A stretch of DNA of 64,000 bases from positions 186,001 through 250,000 of the IMG/VR virus record IMGVR_UViG_3300042558_003926; one strand, 5' to 3'. Each line of letters starts with the position of its first letter. Within the stretch, counting starts at the first letter, position 1. Below the pieces are notes generated by a model. It had not been told where the DNA came from and made no database searches. It saw only the letters and a program-made list of their open reading frames with translations. The position numbers and the translations under genes are program-made. Positions 51,662 to 58,853 of this stretch are shown one piece after another. Source of the stretch: a virus.

Positions 51662-52408
51662 TTATATCATACCTTTAAATCCTTGGTAAGCCTGGAGAGC
51701 TTCCAGCTTTCTTCTCTCCTCTGGACTCACCCACTCGAACTCTGGTCTGTACAGCAGAGCCTGATCCCCTAATGGAATCTCACCCCAGAGAGACTCCACA
51801 GCCTGAAGATAGCTCTCACCCTTCGTCATGGTGGAGAAGATGCTCTTGAGTGTCCCTTTGGAAACTGGGTTGCCCTCACAATTGAAATGCCGTCCGATCT
51901 CCCGTGGTGCTCCCTCCAGTGAGGTGAGCTGGTTGTTACTACAATAGAAATACCTCCCAACCTTCTGTGGTGCTCCCTCCAGTGTGGTGAGCTGATTTCC
52001 CTCACAAATGAAATCACCCTCAACCTTCTGTGGTGCCCCCACCAGTGAGGTGAGCTGGTTGTTGTCACACCTGAAACGCTCTCCTACCTCCTGTGGTGCC
52101 CCCACCAGTGAGGTGAGCTGGTTGTTGTTACAATAGAAACCCTCACCAACCTTCTGTGGTGCTCCCTCCAGTGAGGTGAGCTGGTTGTAGTCACAACCGA
52201 AATCCTTACTCACCACTCCAAACCTAATCCCTTTGAAATCCGTCAGATCATGTTCAGAGCAATCGAAGTCTCCTTTCACATCAACCAGTCCTGTTCGTGG
52301 ATTGATCTTCCAGGTACCATCAATGCACTCGTCAAGCCACTCGATCTGCTCTGGTGTGAGCTCTCCCACACTCTCAAACAGTTGGCTATATGTCTTTAGA
52401 TTCTTCAT
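51662..52408 (-). CDS. Tagged leucine-rich-repeat paralogue E (5 repeats)
   Basis: 248 residues: tag MKNLKTYSQLFESVG, head, five repeats, cap with LQAYQGFKGMI. Its start directly abuts the stop of the upstream paralogue. Confidence 0.8.
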   Translation of the reverse strand: MKNLKTYSQLFESVGELTPEQIEWLDECIDGTWKINPRTGLVDVKGDFDCSEHDLTDFKGIRFGVVSKDFGCDYNQLTSLEGAPQKVGEGFYCNNNQLTSLVGAPQEVGERFRCDNNQLTSLVGAPQKVEGDFICEGNQLTTLEGAPQKVGRYFYCSNNQLTSLEGAPREIGRHFNCEGNPVSKGTLKSIFSTMTKGESYLQAVESLWGEIPLGDQALLYRPEFEWVSPEERRKLEALQAYQGFKGMI

Positions 52409-53281
52409 TTATATCATGCCTTTAAATCCAGCGTAAGCCTTAATGACATCCAGCTTCTTACCAAACTCTGGACTCACCCACTCGAACTCTGGTCTGTATA
52501 ACAGAGCCTGATCATCTAATGGAATCTCGTTCCAGAGTGTCTCCACAGCCTGCAGGTAGCTATTCCCTTCCTTCGTGAGGGAGAATATGCTCTTGAGTGT
52601 CTCTTCAGAAACGGGGTTTTTCTCACAATAGAAACCCCCTCCAACCTTTTGTGGTGCTCCCTCCAGAGAGGTAAGTTGGTTTCTATCGCAATTGAAACTT
52701 CCACCGACCTCCTGTGGTGCTCCCTCCAGTGAGGTGAGGTTGTTGCCCTCACAAAGGAAACGCTCTCCTACCTCCTGTGGTGCCCCCTCCAGCGAGGTGA
52801 GCTGGTTGTTGTTACAACTGAAACCTCTTCCGACCCGCTGTGGTGCTCCCTCCAGTGAGGTGAGCTGGTTGTCGCTGCAATAGAAATCATGTCCAACCCG
52901 CTGAGGTGCTCCCTCTAGGGAGATGAGCTGGTTGTCCTCACAATTGAAATTCGCTCCGACTTCCTGAGGTGCTCCCACCAGCGAGGTGAGCTGGTTGTAC
53001 CTACAATAGAAATCCTCTCCAACCTTCTGTGGTGCTCCCTCTAGGGAGATGAGCTGGTTGTTGCTGCAATAGAAATACCCACTGACCACTCCAAACCTAA
53101 TCCCTTTGAAATCTGTCAGGTCCTGTTCAGAGCAATTGAAATCCCCATCCACATCAACAAGTCCGGTTTGTGGATTGATCTTCCAGGTACCATCAGTGCA
53201 CTTGTCCAACCACTCGATCTGCTCTGGTGTAAGCTCTCCCACACTCTCAAACAGTTGGCGATACGTCTTCAGATTTTTCAT
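52409..53281 (-). CDS. Tagged leucine-rich-repeat paralogue F (7 repeats)
   Basis: 290 residues: tag MKNLKTYRQLFESVG, head, seven repeats, cap with VIKAYAGFKGMI. First gene of the array, five bases after a GATATATA box, which probably drives all six. Confidence 0.82.
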   Translation of the reverse strand: MKNLKTYRQLFESVGELTPEQIEWLDKCTDGTWKINPQTGLVDVDGDFNCSEQDLTDFKGIRFGVVSGYFYCSNNQLISLEGAPQKVGEDFYCRYNQLTSLVGAPQEVGANFNCEDNQLISLEGAPQRVGHDFYCSDNQLTSLEGAPQRVGRGFSCNNNQLTSLEGAPQEVGERFLCEGNNLTSLEGAPQEVGGSFNCDRNQLTSLEGAPQKVGGGFYCEKNPVSEETLKSIFSLTKEGNSYLQAVETLWNEIPLDDQALLYRPEFEWVSPEFGKKLDVIKAYAGFKGMI

Positions 53282-53286
53282 CCCAC

Positions 53287-53294
53287 TATATATC
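53287..53294 (-). promoter_or_regulatory. Late-type box GATATATA for the repeat-protein array
   Basis: The minus strand reads GAGATATATAG, five bases before the ATG at 53281. Confidence 0.55.
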
Positions 53295-53456
53295 TCTCAA
53301 TATAAGGCATCATCCCGGTCTAAAAAAAAATGTGTTGGGGGCTTTTGGGACCAAATCCCCAGGAGGGGCCCGCCCACCAAATAGATGTAGTATATGTTCC
53401 GTCTCCTATAGATAGAGGTAGTGATAGATAGAGTACAGTCACACACACTAAAGAGC

Positions 53457-53843
53457 ATGAGCACACAATCGCATATAGACAAGGTAAACATGAAACCTAA
53501 TCTACTACCTTATCCACACCATGTAGCAGCACCTAAGATAGAGACAGTAGATCTATCAGCGTTCAATACACTACAGGCACACAAGGTGAGCAAGTCACTA
53601 CAGAAGAGAGCAGAGGAGATAGCTAGTGCTGTGAAATCCCTACAAGAAGACTATGCACTCAACCTACAGCTATACTCTGCAACCAGATCATTCGAGCCTG
53701 TACTAGGAGAGGTGTATCATCTATATGAGAAGGCAGATGGCACCCAGTTCCTAAGTCTCATATCTCCCAGAGAATGGAAGCAGAAGTACCTGTATTCTGG
53801 TGTGCTAAACTCCGATGGTACCTGGACCCGAGTAGATCTGTAG
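53457..53843 (+). CDS. DUF2452 protein
   Basis: Start at the ATG at 53457 (MSTQSHIDKVN), preferred to an in-frame GTG at 53421. About 128 residues matching DUF2452: LLPYPHHVAAPKIE, SKSLQKRAEEIASAVKSLQ, then SFEPVLGEVYHLYEKADGTQ and LSLISPREW, ending DGTWTRVDL. Function unknown; found in bacteria, eukaryotes and phages. Codon use differs from the AT-rich neighbours and the surrounding DNA is GC-richer. Confidence 0.82.
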   Translation: MSTQSHIDKVNMKPNLLPYPHHVAAPKIETVDLSAFNTLQAHKVSKSLQKRAEEIASAVKSLQEDYALNLQLYSATRSFEPVLGEVYHLYEKADGTQFLSLISPREWKQKYLYSGVLNSDGTWTRVDL

Positions 53844-54048
53844 GAGATCCCAGAACTGATCCCAAACTAACCCCCAACAACATAGTATGTTAGTAAGATA
53901 GTATGCACAGCCATGTTCATCTGAGTGGGAAGCACGTGGAGGCACTCATATAGGTACTCGTATGCGAAAACTTGGCCCTCCCGGCAGCCCCTCTCCAGGG
54001 CCGAGCAACCACCCAGGGTGCGAACAAGGGTGTTCTCGGATAGCCCCG

Positions 54049-54159
54049 TTAGCCCGGGTTAACCACCCCCGCTTAGCCCGGGTTAACCCAGCCTCCCACT
54101 AACCCGGGGTAATTCCTGGTAAGCAATGGTAAAAACTGGAATTTTAGCCCGGGTTAACT
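54049..54159. repeat. Iteron-like repeats TTAGCCCGGGTTAAC
   Basis: Exact TTAGCCCGGGTTAAC at 54049, 54073 and 54144, plus a variant (TAACCCGGGGTAA) near 54100. The core CCCGGG is palindromic. Spacing is irregular. Confidence 0.65.
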
Positions 54160-54355
54160 AGGTTAACTCGGCCCGCCCCGAATCCCTAGGATTTCTCGCC
54201 CCGATTCCAGCCTCAGACACCGCGGTTATCTCTTAGGTATCTCGCCTCGCCTCACTCTACCTCTCTCTATAGGATCAGGAGACGGAATCTACTCATGTCT
54301 ACTCTATCTATAGGGAGAAGGATAAGGATAATACATAACTATTTGGGGCGGGTTT

Positions 54356-54370
54356 CCCACGGTGTTACCC
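54356..54370 (+). repeat. Dispersed 15-base element, copy 1
   Basis: CCCACGGTGTTACCC; identical to the copy at 55479. It lies 25 bases before the late-type box of the tagged gene at 54411. Confidence 0.6.
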
Positions 54371-54395
54371 CTCAGAAAACCCCCCGAAGAATTTG

Positions 54396-54403
54396 GATAT
54401 ATA
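54396..54403 (+). promoter_or_regulatory. Late-type box GATATATA, seven bases from ATG
   Basis: GATATATA then GATCACT then the ATG at 54411. Confidence 0.55.
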
Positions 54404-54410
54404 GATCACT

Positions 54411-55205
54411 ATGAAACATGTTAAAATATTTGAAGAGTATATCCCAGGAGGCAGAGCCTCTGGCAAGAGCCTAAAGGATCTCGCCAAGATCCACGGTGTA
54501 GGAATCAAGAGCCTGGAGAAGCAGCTGAAGGTTGGCGTAGCCGTTGAGATGGAACACACCAACAGTGAGGCCAAGGCCGAGGAGATAGCTATGGATCACC
54601 TAGCAGAAAACCCACGGTATTACACTCGGCTTATCCGGAAGGGATTCGTGGATGAACCAAAGGCTCTGAAGATCTATAAGGAACTCTATGAGGGAGACTG
54701 GTTTGATAATCTAAGTTACCACCCGGCAAACCAACCAGATGGACCTGATCCAACAAGGGAGATCGAATACACCCCGGCCCAACAGAAGTTTACCACTATG
54801 TCATTCCTAGGTGATAGCAGCATTGGCTTTACTCTGCTGCATGGCAAGGACTCCGTGGGAGGTGGAGCTTGGGTGCTTAACATCGATGAGGTTCCGGATG
54901 ACTATCAGCTGATCACTGTCTATGGAGATGATGAAGAGAATGAGACGGAGATTGATGAGGACACTTGCATCAACTACGCTACTGATCTCTGGGATGCTAG
55001 AGATAGAGATGTTGAGAATGTAGGAGAAGGCATGGAAGGCTGGGAAGATGGTAAGTTGCTATGTAAGCTAGATGCTGAACTGGCAGAGGATTTGATTGGC
55101 ACTATGGAGTTCGTGATGAGAAGAGGTAATTACGGTCCTGGTTCTAATATCAAGAAAAAAGTCTCTGGTGCTGTCTATGAGCTAAGCAAACTATTTGAGC
55201 TGTGA
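54411..55205 (+). CDS. Tagged DUF5661-like protein
   Basis: 264 residues. MKHVKIFEEYIPGG is the tag. KQLKVGVAVEMEHTNSEAKAEEIAMDHLAENPRYYTRLI (pieces) matches the DUF5661 pattern of E-H-T, I-A-x-D-H-L and Y-Y-T-x-L, with conserved His and Glu residues that could bind a metal. An acidic C-terminal domain follows. The DUF5661 function is not known to me. Confidence 0.8.
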   Translation: MKHVKIFEEYIPGGRASGKSLKDLAKIHGVGIKSLEKQLKVGVAVEMEHTNSEAKAEEIAMDHLAENPRYYTRLIRKGFVDEPKALKIYKELYEGDWFDNLSYHPANQPDGPDPTREIEYTPAQQKFTTMSFLGDSSIGFTLLHGKDSVGGGAWVLNIDEVPDDYQLITVYGDDEENETEIDEDTCINYATDLWDARDRDVENVGEGMEGWEDGKLLCKLDAELAEDLIGTMEFVMRRGNYGPGSNIKKKVSGAVYELSKLFEL

Positions 55206-55256
55206 AAGATAGTATCTTCGTAACATACTCTGTGGTCGGGCGCAAAACCTGGCCAT

Positions 55257-55290
55257 TATTTTTTTACCCCGAGTCTAAACGTTATATTTG
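55257..55290 (+). promoter_or_regulatory. Early-type promoter
   Basis: T-tract, ACCCCG (G at 55271), 11 bases, TATATTTG at 55283-55290. The ATG of a small gene is only five bases on, so the transcript would be nearly leaderless. Confidence 0.65.
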
Positions 55291-55295
55291 AAAGT

Positions 55296-55391
55296 ATGAA
55301 GAATCCAAAAGATAAAAGCGATCTAGTGATAGCACTGATAATAGCTGGATGGTTCTTGGCAATAGGTGTTGTAGCTTATCTCTTTACTTAA
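55296..55391 (+). CDS. Small membrane protein, 31 aa
   Basis: ATG at 55296: MKNPKDKSDL, then a hydrophobic helix (VIALIIAGWFLAIGVVAYLF). Its promoter and lone position support it. Function unknown. Confidence 0.5.
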   Translation: MKNPKDKSDLVIALIIAGWFLAIGVVAYLFT

Positions 55392-55478
55392 GAGCCATCC
55401 CGGCTCTTGCCAATAGATCATGCTATCCCAAAGAATTATAAGACTGGGGCTAAAGGTTAGACCCCTTACCACACCTCA

Positions 55479-55493
55479 CCCACGGTGTTACCC
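55479..55493 (+). repeat. Dispersed 15-base element, copy 2
   Basis: CCCACGGTGTTACCC, identical to copy 1, 45 bases before a GATATATA box. Confidence 0.6.
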
Positions 55494-55538
55494 TCTTCAA
55501 CCGCTAAACACAACACCGAACTTCATAAATAGAATTCC

Positions 55539-55546
55539 GATATATA
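55539..55546 (+). promoter_or_regulatory. Late-type box GATATATA, four bases from ATG
   Basis: GATATATA then AAGC then the ATG at 55551. Confidence 0.5.
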
Positions 55547-55550
55547 AAGC

Positions 55551-55766
55551 ATGGGAATCAAAAGATTTAAGTGCTGCAAAGAGAGCAACAGATTTGCCTT
55601 TATGAAACAAGGTAAATTTCTAGTCTTTAGTTTTTTAATCATATGGCTCGGTCTCTCACTACATTTAAACGAGATTAATCCTATTGAATGGCCGAACATC
55701 TATAAGCCATTCCTCTTTCTTTTTATCTGCCCGATGTTCGCGTATCTCTCTCAAGAAAAAGTTTAG
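55551..55766 (+). CDS. Membrane protein, 71 aa
   Basis: Two hydrophobic helices (KFLVFSFLIIWLGLSL and YKPFLFLFICPMFAYL) after a basic Cys-containing N-terminus (MGIKRFKCCKESNRF). Function unknown. Confidence 0.55.
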   Translation: MGIKRFKCCKESNRFAFMKQGKFLVFSFLIIWLGLSLHLNEINPIEWPNIYKPFLFLFICPMFAYLSQEKV

Positions 55767-55769
55767 TAA

Positions 55770-55804
55770 TTATTTTTTTTCCTGGAACCGAATGGTTATC
55801 TTTG
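55770..55804 (+). promoter_or_regulatory. Early-type promoter
   Basis: T-tract, CCTGG core (last G at 55785), 11 bases, TATCTTTG at 55797-55804; ATG 22 bases on. Confidence 0.65.
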
Positions 55805-55826
55805 ATTTAACCAAAAAAAGAACACC

Positions 55827-56222
55827 ATGAAAATTACCTTTGAAAAGAAAGAAGCAGAAGAGATCTTCTACAGCGCATTATGCAACGGCTTAGGCTACAT
55901 TGGAGGCTACGGTCTAGTCCTCGACTTCGAAGACAAGGCATACGAAAAAGCAAAGAAAACACTTAAGAAGGCCACGCCTAACGAAACTATCTGTTATGAG
56001 GACGTGCTCATGCAGATCCTCAGAGAAGGAGGAGAGCTGGTTCTGATCGACGAGGAATGCGACGGTGAATACACCAGCCGAATCAAAATGGAAGACGTCT
56101 ATGAAAGACTTCCTCTTACACCCACACGATTCTTAATGGACATGATCAACGAACAGGACGACGCTGAGACAGCAGACTGTATTATCCAGACCGTGTTCTT
56201 TAAAGATATAGTGTTTGGTTAA
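55827..56222 (+). CDS. Hypothetical protein, 131 aa
   Basis: Soluble acidic alpha/beta protein (FEKKEAEEIFYSALCNGLGY). Similar in layout to small phage proteins with a single domain. No family recognised. Confidence 0.7.
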   Translation: MKITFEKKEAEEIFYSALCNGLGYIGGYGLVLDFEDKAYEKAKKTLKKATPNETICYEDVLMQILREGGELVLIDEECDGEYTSRIKMEDVYERLPLTPTRFLMDMINEQDDAETADCIIQTVFFKDIVFG

Positions 56223-56227
56223 TCCAA

Positions 56228-56233
56228 TATATA
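56228..56233 (+). promoter_or_regulatory. Late-type box TATATA
   Basis: AATATATAA 21 bases before the small gene at 56255. Confidence 0.3.
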
Positions 56234-56254
56234 ATTTACACCAAATCAAATTAT

Positions 56255-56416
56255 ATGAAGACCACTAAAGATAAAACAAAGGGTAAATGGACTCAGGAAT
56301 CTTTTCAAGGTAAGAGTCAAAGAAACTACGAAACTTCCGCGACCATTATTCTTTGGTGCTCAATCCTTACAGCAGTAATTTCTATCTCCGCAATTTTTTT
56401 CAAAATTTTTTTCTAA
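56255..56416 (+). CDS. Small membrane protein, 53 aa
   Basis: ATG at 56255. A polar basic N-half (TTKDKTKGKWTQESFQGK) and one helix (TIILWCSILTAVISISAIFF) at the end. Function unknown. Confidence 0.5.
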   Translation: MKTTKDKTKGKWTQESFQGKSQRNYETSATIILWCSILTAVISISAIFFKIFF

Positions 56417-56465
56417 AGGGGTTTACTTTTTCCATTTTTTTCCTTATAATTAGATAAAGAAAAAA

Positions 56466-56496
56466 TTTTTTTCCTGGAACTGAATACTTAATTTAG
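56466..56496 (+). promoter_or_regulatory. Early-type promoter
   Basis: T-tract, CCTGG (last G at 56477), 11 bases, TAATTTAG at 56489-56496; ATG 19 bases on. One of two promoters that share CCTGGAAC. Confidence 0.6.
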
Positions 56497-56515
56497 AATT
56501 ATCAAAACAAACAAA

Positions 56516-57163
56516 ATGAAAACAATTTGCATTTACGAATTTTCTGAATTGAATCCGGAGGCTAAAGAATTAGCAATCGAATCGGTTAGAGAAGAGATGG
56601 AATCGAACGAATGGCACGAGGCTTACAACTGGGCCGTTGATGACTGTGCTCTCTTCGAACCCAAGCATGAGGAAATGGTTAAGACCTGTGGGGACAACTA
56701 CTATGAGGAGAACAGAACTTCCGACGGTAAGTATGGGCAGTTCGTTTTCAAGAACCGCAGGAAGATCAAGAGCTTCGATCCGGATCCGGGAGCAACCATT
56801 ATCTTAGGAGAAGCCTTAGAGATAACCAACGATCGTATGTTCAAACTCTGGTTAGGAATCCCGGAGATATTCCACGAGAGTGTTGAATATCGCATAGGGG
56901 CTTCTATCCCTGAGGACTTCATCAGATGGTCTAAGTCCACCACCATAGAATTTGAACACAATGAATTGAATGGGGAGATCATGGGAGACGTGTTGATAGG
57001 TATCTTGGAATTGGCCAAGGAAAAGTTCGACTCACACATTTCTGATATCCATGACAGAATCCTTACCGGGATAGATGCTTACTTCGATGACGAGAACGTA
57101 GAATACAGAATAGAAGAAAGAGAATACGAGTTTCTAGAAGACGGATCTATCTGGAATAGCTAA
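56516..57163 (+). CDS. Conserved phage hypothetical protein, 215 aa
   Basis: Begins MKTICIYEFSELNPEAKELAIE, a start shared by many phage proteins of unknown role (the L-x-P-E-A-K-x-x-A-I element). The body is acidic and ends in a Glu-rich stretch (EYRIEEREYEFLEDG). It has a strong early promoter. Confidence 0.75.
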   Translation: MKTICIYEFSELNPEAKELAIESVREEMESNEWHEAYNWAVDDCALFEPKHEEMVKTCGDNYYEENRTSDGKYGQFVFKNRRKIKSFDPDPGATIILGEALEITNDRMFKLWLGIPEIFHESVEYRIGASIPEDFIRWSKSTTIEFEHNELNGEIMGDVLIGILELAKEKFDSHISDIHDRILTGIDAYFDDENVEYRIEEREYEFLEDGSIWNS

Positions 57164-57194
57164 TTAACAAGTAAACAATTAAAATCCAAATATC

Positions 57195-57359
57195 ATGAAC
57201 AAAGCAAAGAAAAACACAAGCACTCGCTCTTTAGAGCAATTAGTAGCAGACTTCCAAGCATCTGCAGGATCATTCCTAACATTTCACGGAACGCTAAACG
57301 GAAAAGAGCGAAGCTTATTTAAAGGTTGGTTAGCAGATATGCGTCAACCCGCGGTGTAA
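57195..57359 (+). CDS. Small basic protein, 54 aa
   Basis: ATG at 57195: MNKAKKNTSTRSLEQ, then a short helical domain. Its stop codon lies inside copy 3 of the dispersed 15-base element. No family recognised. Confidence 0.5.
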   Translation: MNKAKKNTSTRSLEQLVADFQASAGSFLTFHGTLNGKERSLFKGWLADMRQPAV

Positions 57360-57362
57360 CCC
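57348..57362 (+). repeat. Dispersed 15-base element, copy 3
   Basis: CCCGCGGTGTAACCC, two bases different from copies 1 and 2, overlapping the end of a small gene. Confidence 0.5.
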
Positions 57363-57404
57363 AAGACCGTCCGATACGAAATCTTTTTCCACTAGAAATC
57401 TATA

Positions 57405-57653
57405 ATGATAGATACAGAAAAGAAAGATATGGCAGCTATTAGATTTGTATGCACCACAGATAACAAGGCCAAGCACTACGATATCAAGAATCGTGCTTAT
57501 CTGGCCGGCGGTGCTATCCTCAGAGAGAAAATCAGAAAAGATACCAGTTCAGAATTCGAGGGTGAGATGGAGATCGTATCGGAAGGCGGAACACTATACC
57601 GAGAGGTTAAGGAATTAGGTCTAAGTAAGACTGAAATGATAATTACACAATAG
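57405..57653 (+). CDS. Hypothetical protein, 82 aa
   Basis: A small soluble protein (MAAIRFVCTTDNKAKHYDIK); an internal ATG at 57429 is an alternative start. Followed 12 bases later by the next gene. Function unknown. Confidence 0.6.
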   Translation: MIDTEKKDMAAIRFVCTTDNKAKHYDIKNRAYLAGGAILREKIRKDTSSEFEGEMEIVSEGGTLYREVKELGLSKTEMIITQ

Positions 57654-57665
57654 GAAAGGGAAATT

Positions 57666-58031
57666 ATGTTTGATGATGAAAGAAGCGATGATCACCCGTA
57701 TTTCGGAGATGATATCCACAAGAAGATCAAGACAACCCAACAGAGAATGAGAGAAGCAGCGGTGAGAGAGTTTGTTGATGGTTGTTACGCGGCATACAGT
57801 GTGCTACACGTTAGAGGGGTAGAGGCCCTCGAGGATGGAGATCCAGACGCGATCAAAATGGCTATCAATCGCATGATGGCTCTTTTCCTACACAGGGAAG
57901 AATATGAGAGATGCTCATTTGTTAAATGGTTTGTTGAGAAACATATTCCTGACTTTGTGATAGAACCAGATTGGAAAGTGATTGAAGATATGGAAGAAGT
58001 AAAAAGTTTATCCAATGGCACTAAGAGTTAA
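57666..58031 (+). CDS. Hypothetical protein, 121 aa
   Basis: Helical soluble protein (REAAVREFVDGCYAAYSVLH). Overlaps the start of the zinc-ribbon gene by 17 bases. Function unknown. Confidence 0.65.
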   Translation: MFDDERSDDHPYFGDDIHKKIKTTQQRMREAAVREFVDGCYAAYSVLHVRGVEALEDGDPDAIKMAINRMMALFLHREEYERCSFVKWFVEKHIPDFVIEPDWKVIEDMEEVKSLSNGTKS

Positions 58032-58221
58032 TAAACCGACCGGAAGGGGTAACACTCCAAGGTCTAGTCAAACCCTTCCTTGTAAACTTTGTGGAGAGAA
58101 GGTACGTAACGTAGATAGTAAAGCGGACGCGGTAACGTGCTTCCGCTGTGTTAGTAAGATGTGCGGTGGTGGTGGAATGATAGAACCTGAAAAACCAAAG
58201 ATTAAAAAATCAGATAAATAG
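58015..58221 (+). CDS. Zinc-ribbon small protein, 68 aa
   Basis: CKLCG and CFRCVSKMC provide four or five cysteines for a zinc site, with a basic N-terminus (RVNKPTGRGNTPRS). It is probably nucleic-acid or protein binding. Confidence 0.65.
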   Translation: MALRVNKPTGRGNTPRSSQTLPCKLCGEKVRNVDSKADAVTCFRCVSKMCGGGGMIEPEKPKIKKSDK

Positions 58222-58224
58222 TAT

Positions 58225-58413
58225 ATGGATCCTAGAACAGAAGAGCTACTTCAAGATTACCGAAAGATGGTGGAGAAGACCGCAAAAAGTCTATACCTCC
58301 AAACAATAGCAGTCCGAAGAGAGTTAGAGAACAGCAAAATTAATCCAGAGGATAAACACGAAATATTGCTACATTGTGTGGGATTACTAATCTCCAAAGA
58401 AAATAAAAAATGA
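58225..58413 (+). CDS. Small helical protein, 62 aa
   Basis: MDPRTEELLQDYRKMVEKTAKSL, then a second helix. It overlaps the next start by four bases. Function unknown. Confidence 0.6.
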   Translation: MDPRTEELLQDYRKMVEKTAKSLYLQTIAVRRELENSKINPEDKHEILLHCVGLLISKENKK

Positions 58414-58616
58414 GAATGAAACCATCAGACAGAGAACTTGAACAGGACGTCATCTTTCAAGAAATCAAAAAAGACCACGAGAAACACGGAGACATTAACC
58501 TTCCAAGGGTTAAGGGAGAACTTGAAAAGAAATCCGTTCATTTGGTTAACTCAGTGTTAGAGTCAAGGAGAGATGCTTATCTAGCCTACGTTAAGAAGTC
58601 TAGTTCTAGAGTTTAG
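58410..58616 (+). CDS. Small helical protein, 68 aa
   Basis: MRMKPSDRELEQDVIFQEIKKDHEK followed by two short helices. Last gene of the run from 56516. Function unknown. Confidence 0.6.
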   Translation: MRMKPSDRELEQDVIFQEIKKDHEKHGDINLPRVKGELEKKSVHLVNSVLESRRDAYLAYVKKSSSRV

Positions 58617-58758
58617 AATTCTAGAAACTCCTTCAATACACCGTGAGAGACTCTCCGAGGTGTAACACATTCTGCTCTGAATATTTTTCTTACGTTTCGA
58701 AAGAAATGAATTGCATCAACAATATATAGAGACATAGCCCAATTTCAAAAGATAAAAG

Positions 58759-58789
58759 AGCGGACACGAATTTACGGTCCGCTTTTTTT
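58759..58789 (+). terminator. Rho-independent terminator
   Basis: GCGGAC (58760-58765) pairs with GTCCGC (58777-58782), then seven T. Confidence 0.85.
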
Positions 58790-58793
58790 ATGG

Positions 58794-58829
58794 TTTATTT
58801 TTTTATCCCGTGTTAGTGGATTAATTTAG
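58794..58829 (+). promoter_or_regulatory. Early-type promoter
   Basis: T-tract, ATCCCG (G at 58810), 11 bases, TAATTTAG at 58822-58829; ATG 24 bases on. Confidence 0.65.
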
Positions 58830-58853
58830 TTGAGTAAATCAAAAGGGTGTATT

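Larger units (their letters stand above)
48640..53070 (-). repeat. 63-base coding repeats in six tandem genes
   Basis: Thirty-six near-identical 63-base units (4+10+4+6+5+7), each encoding one 21-residue leucine-rich repeat, interrupted by the conserved heads and caps of the six genes. Other frames are also open over long stretches because of the regular repeats. Confidence 0.8.
53844..54410. other. GC-richer noncoding region
   Basis: 567 bases with no credible gene. Much richer in G and C than the rest of the window, with CCCGGG repeats at its centre, several CTATAG-containing blocks at both sides, and the CCCACGGTGTTACCC element near its right end. It could be a replication origin, a packaging or recombination site, or imported DNA. 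Confidence 0.55.

Noticed and set aside
49208-52883. Long open frames on both strands inside the repeat genes
   Set aside because: They follow from the period-63 repeats (a multiple of three), which keep all frames open; their translations are low-complexity Trp/His/Ser-rich or Pro/Ser-rich and lack starts or context.
48640-53070. Regular repeats that might suggest a CRISPR array
   Set aside because: The repeats are in-frame coding units of 63 bases without unique spacers, and no cas gene is present.
54290-54320. CTATAGGGAGA, matching the start region of the T7 RNA polymerase promoter
   Set aside because: Only the last 11 bases match; the recognition part of the T7 promoter is absent and no single-subunit polymerase gene is seen.
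55420-55605. 61-codon frame overlapping the membrane protein at 55551
   Set aside because: It runs through the dispersed element and the promoter of the next gene, is Pro-rich with no domain, and the late box fits the other frame.
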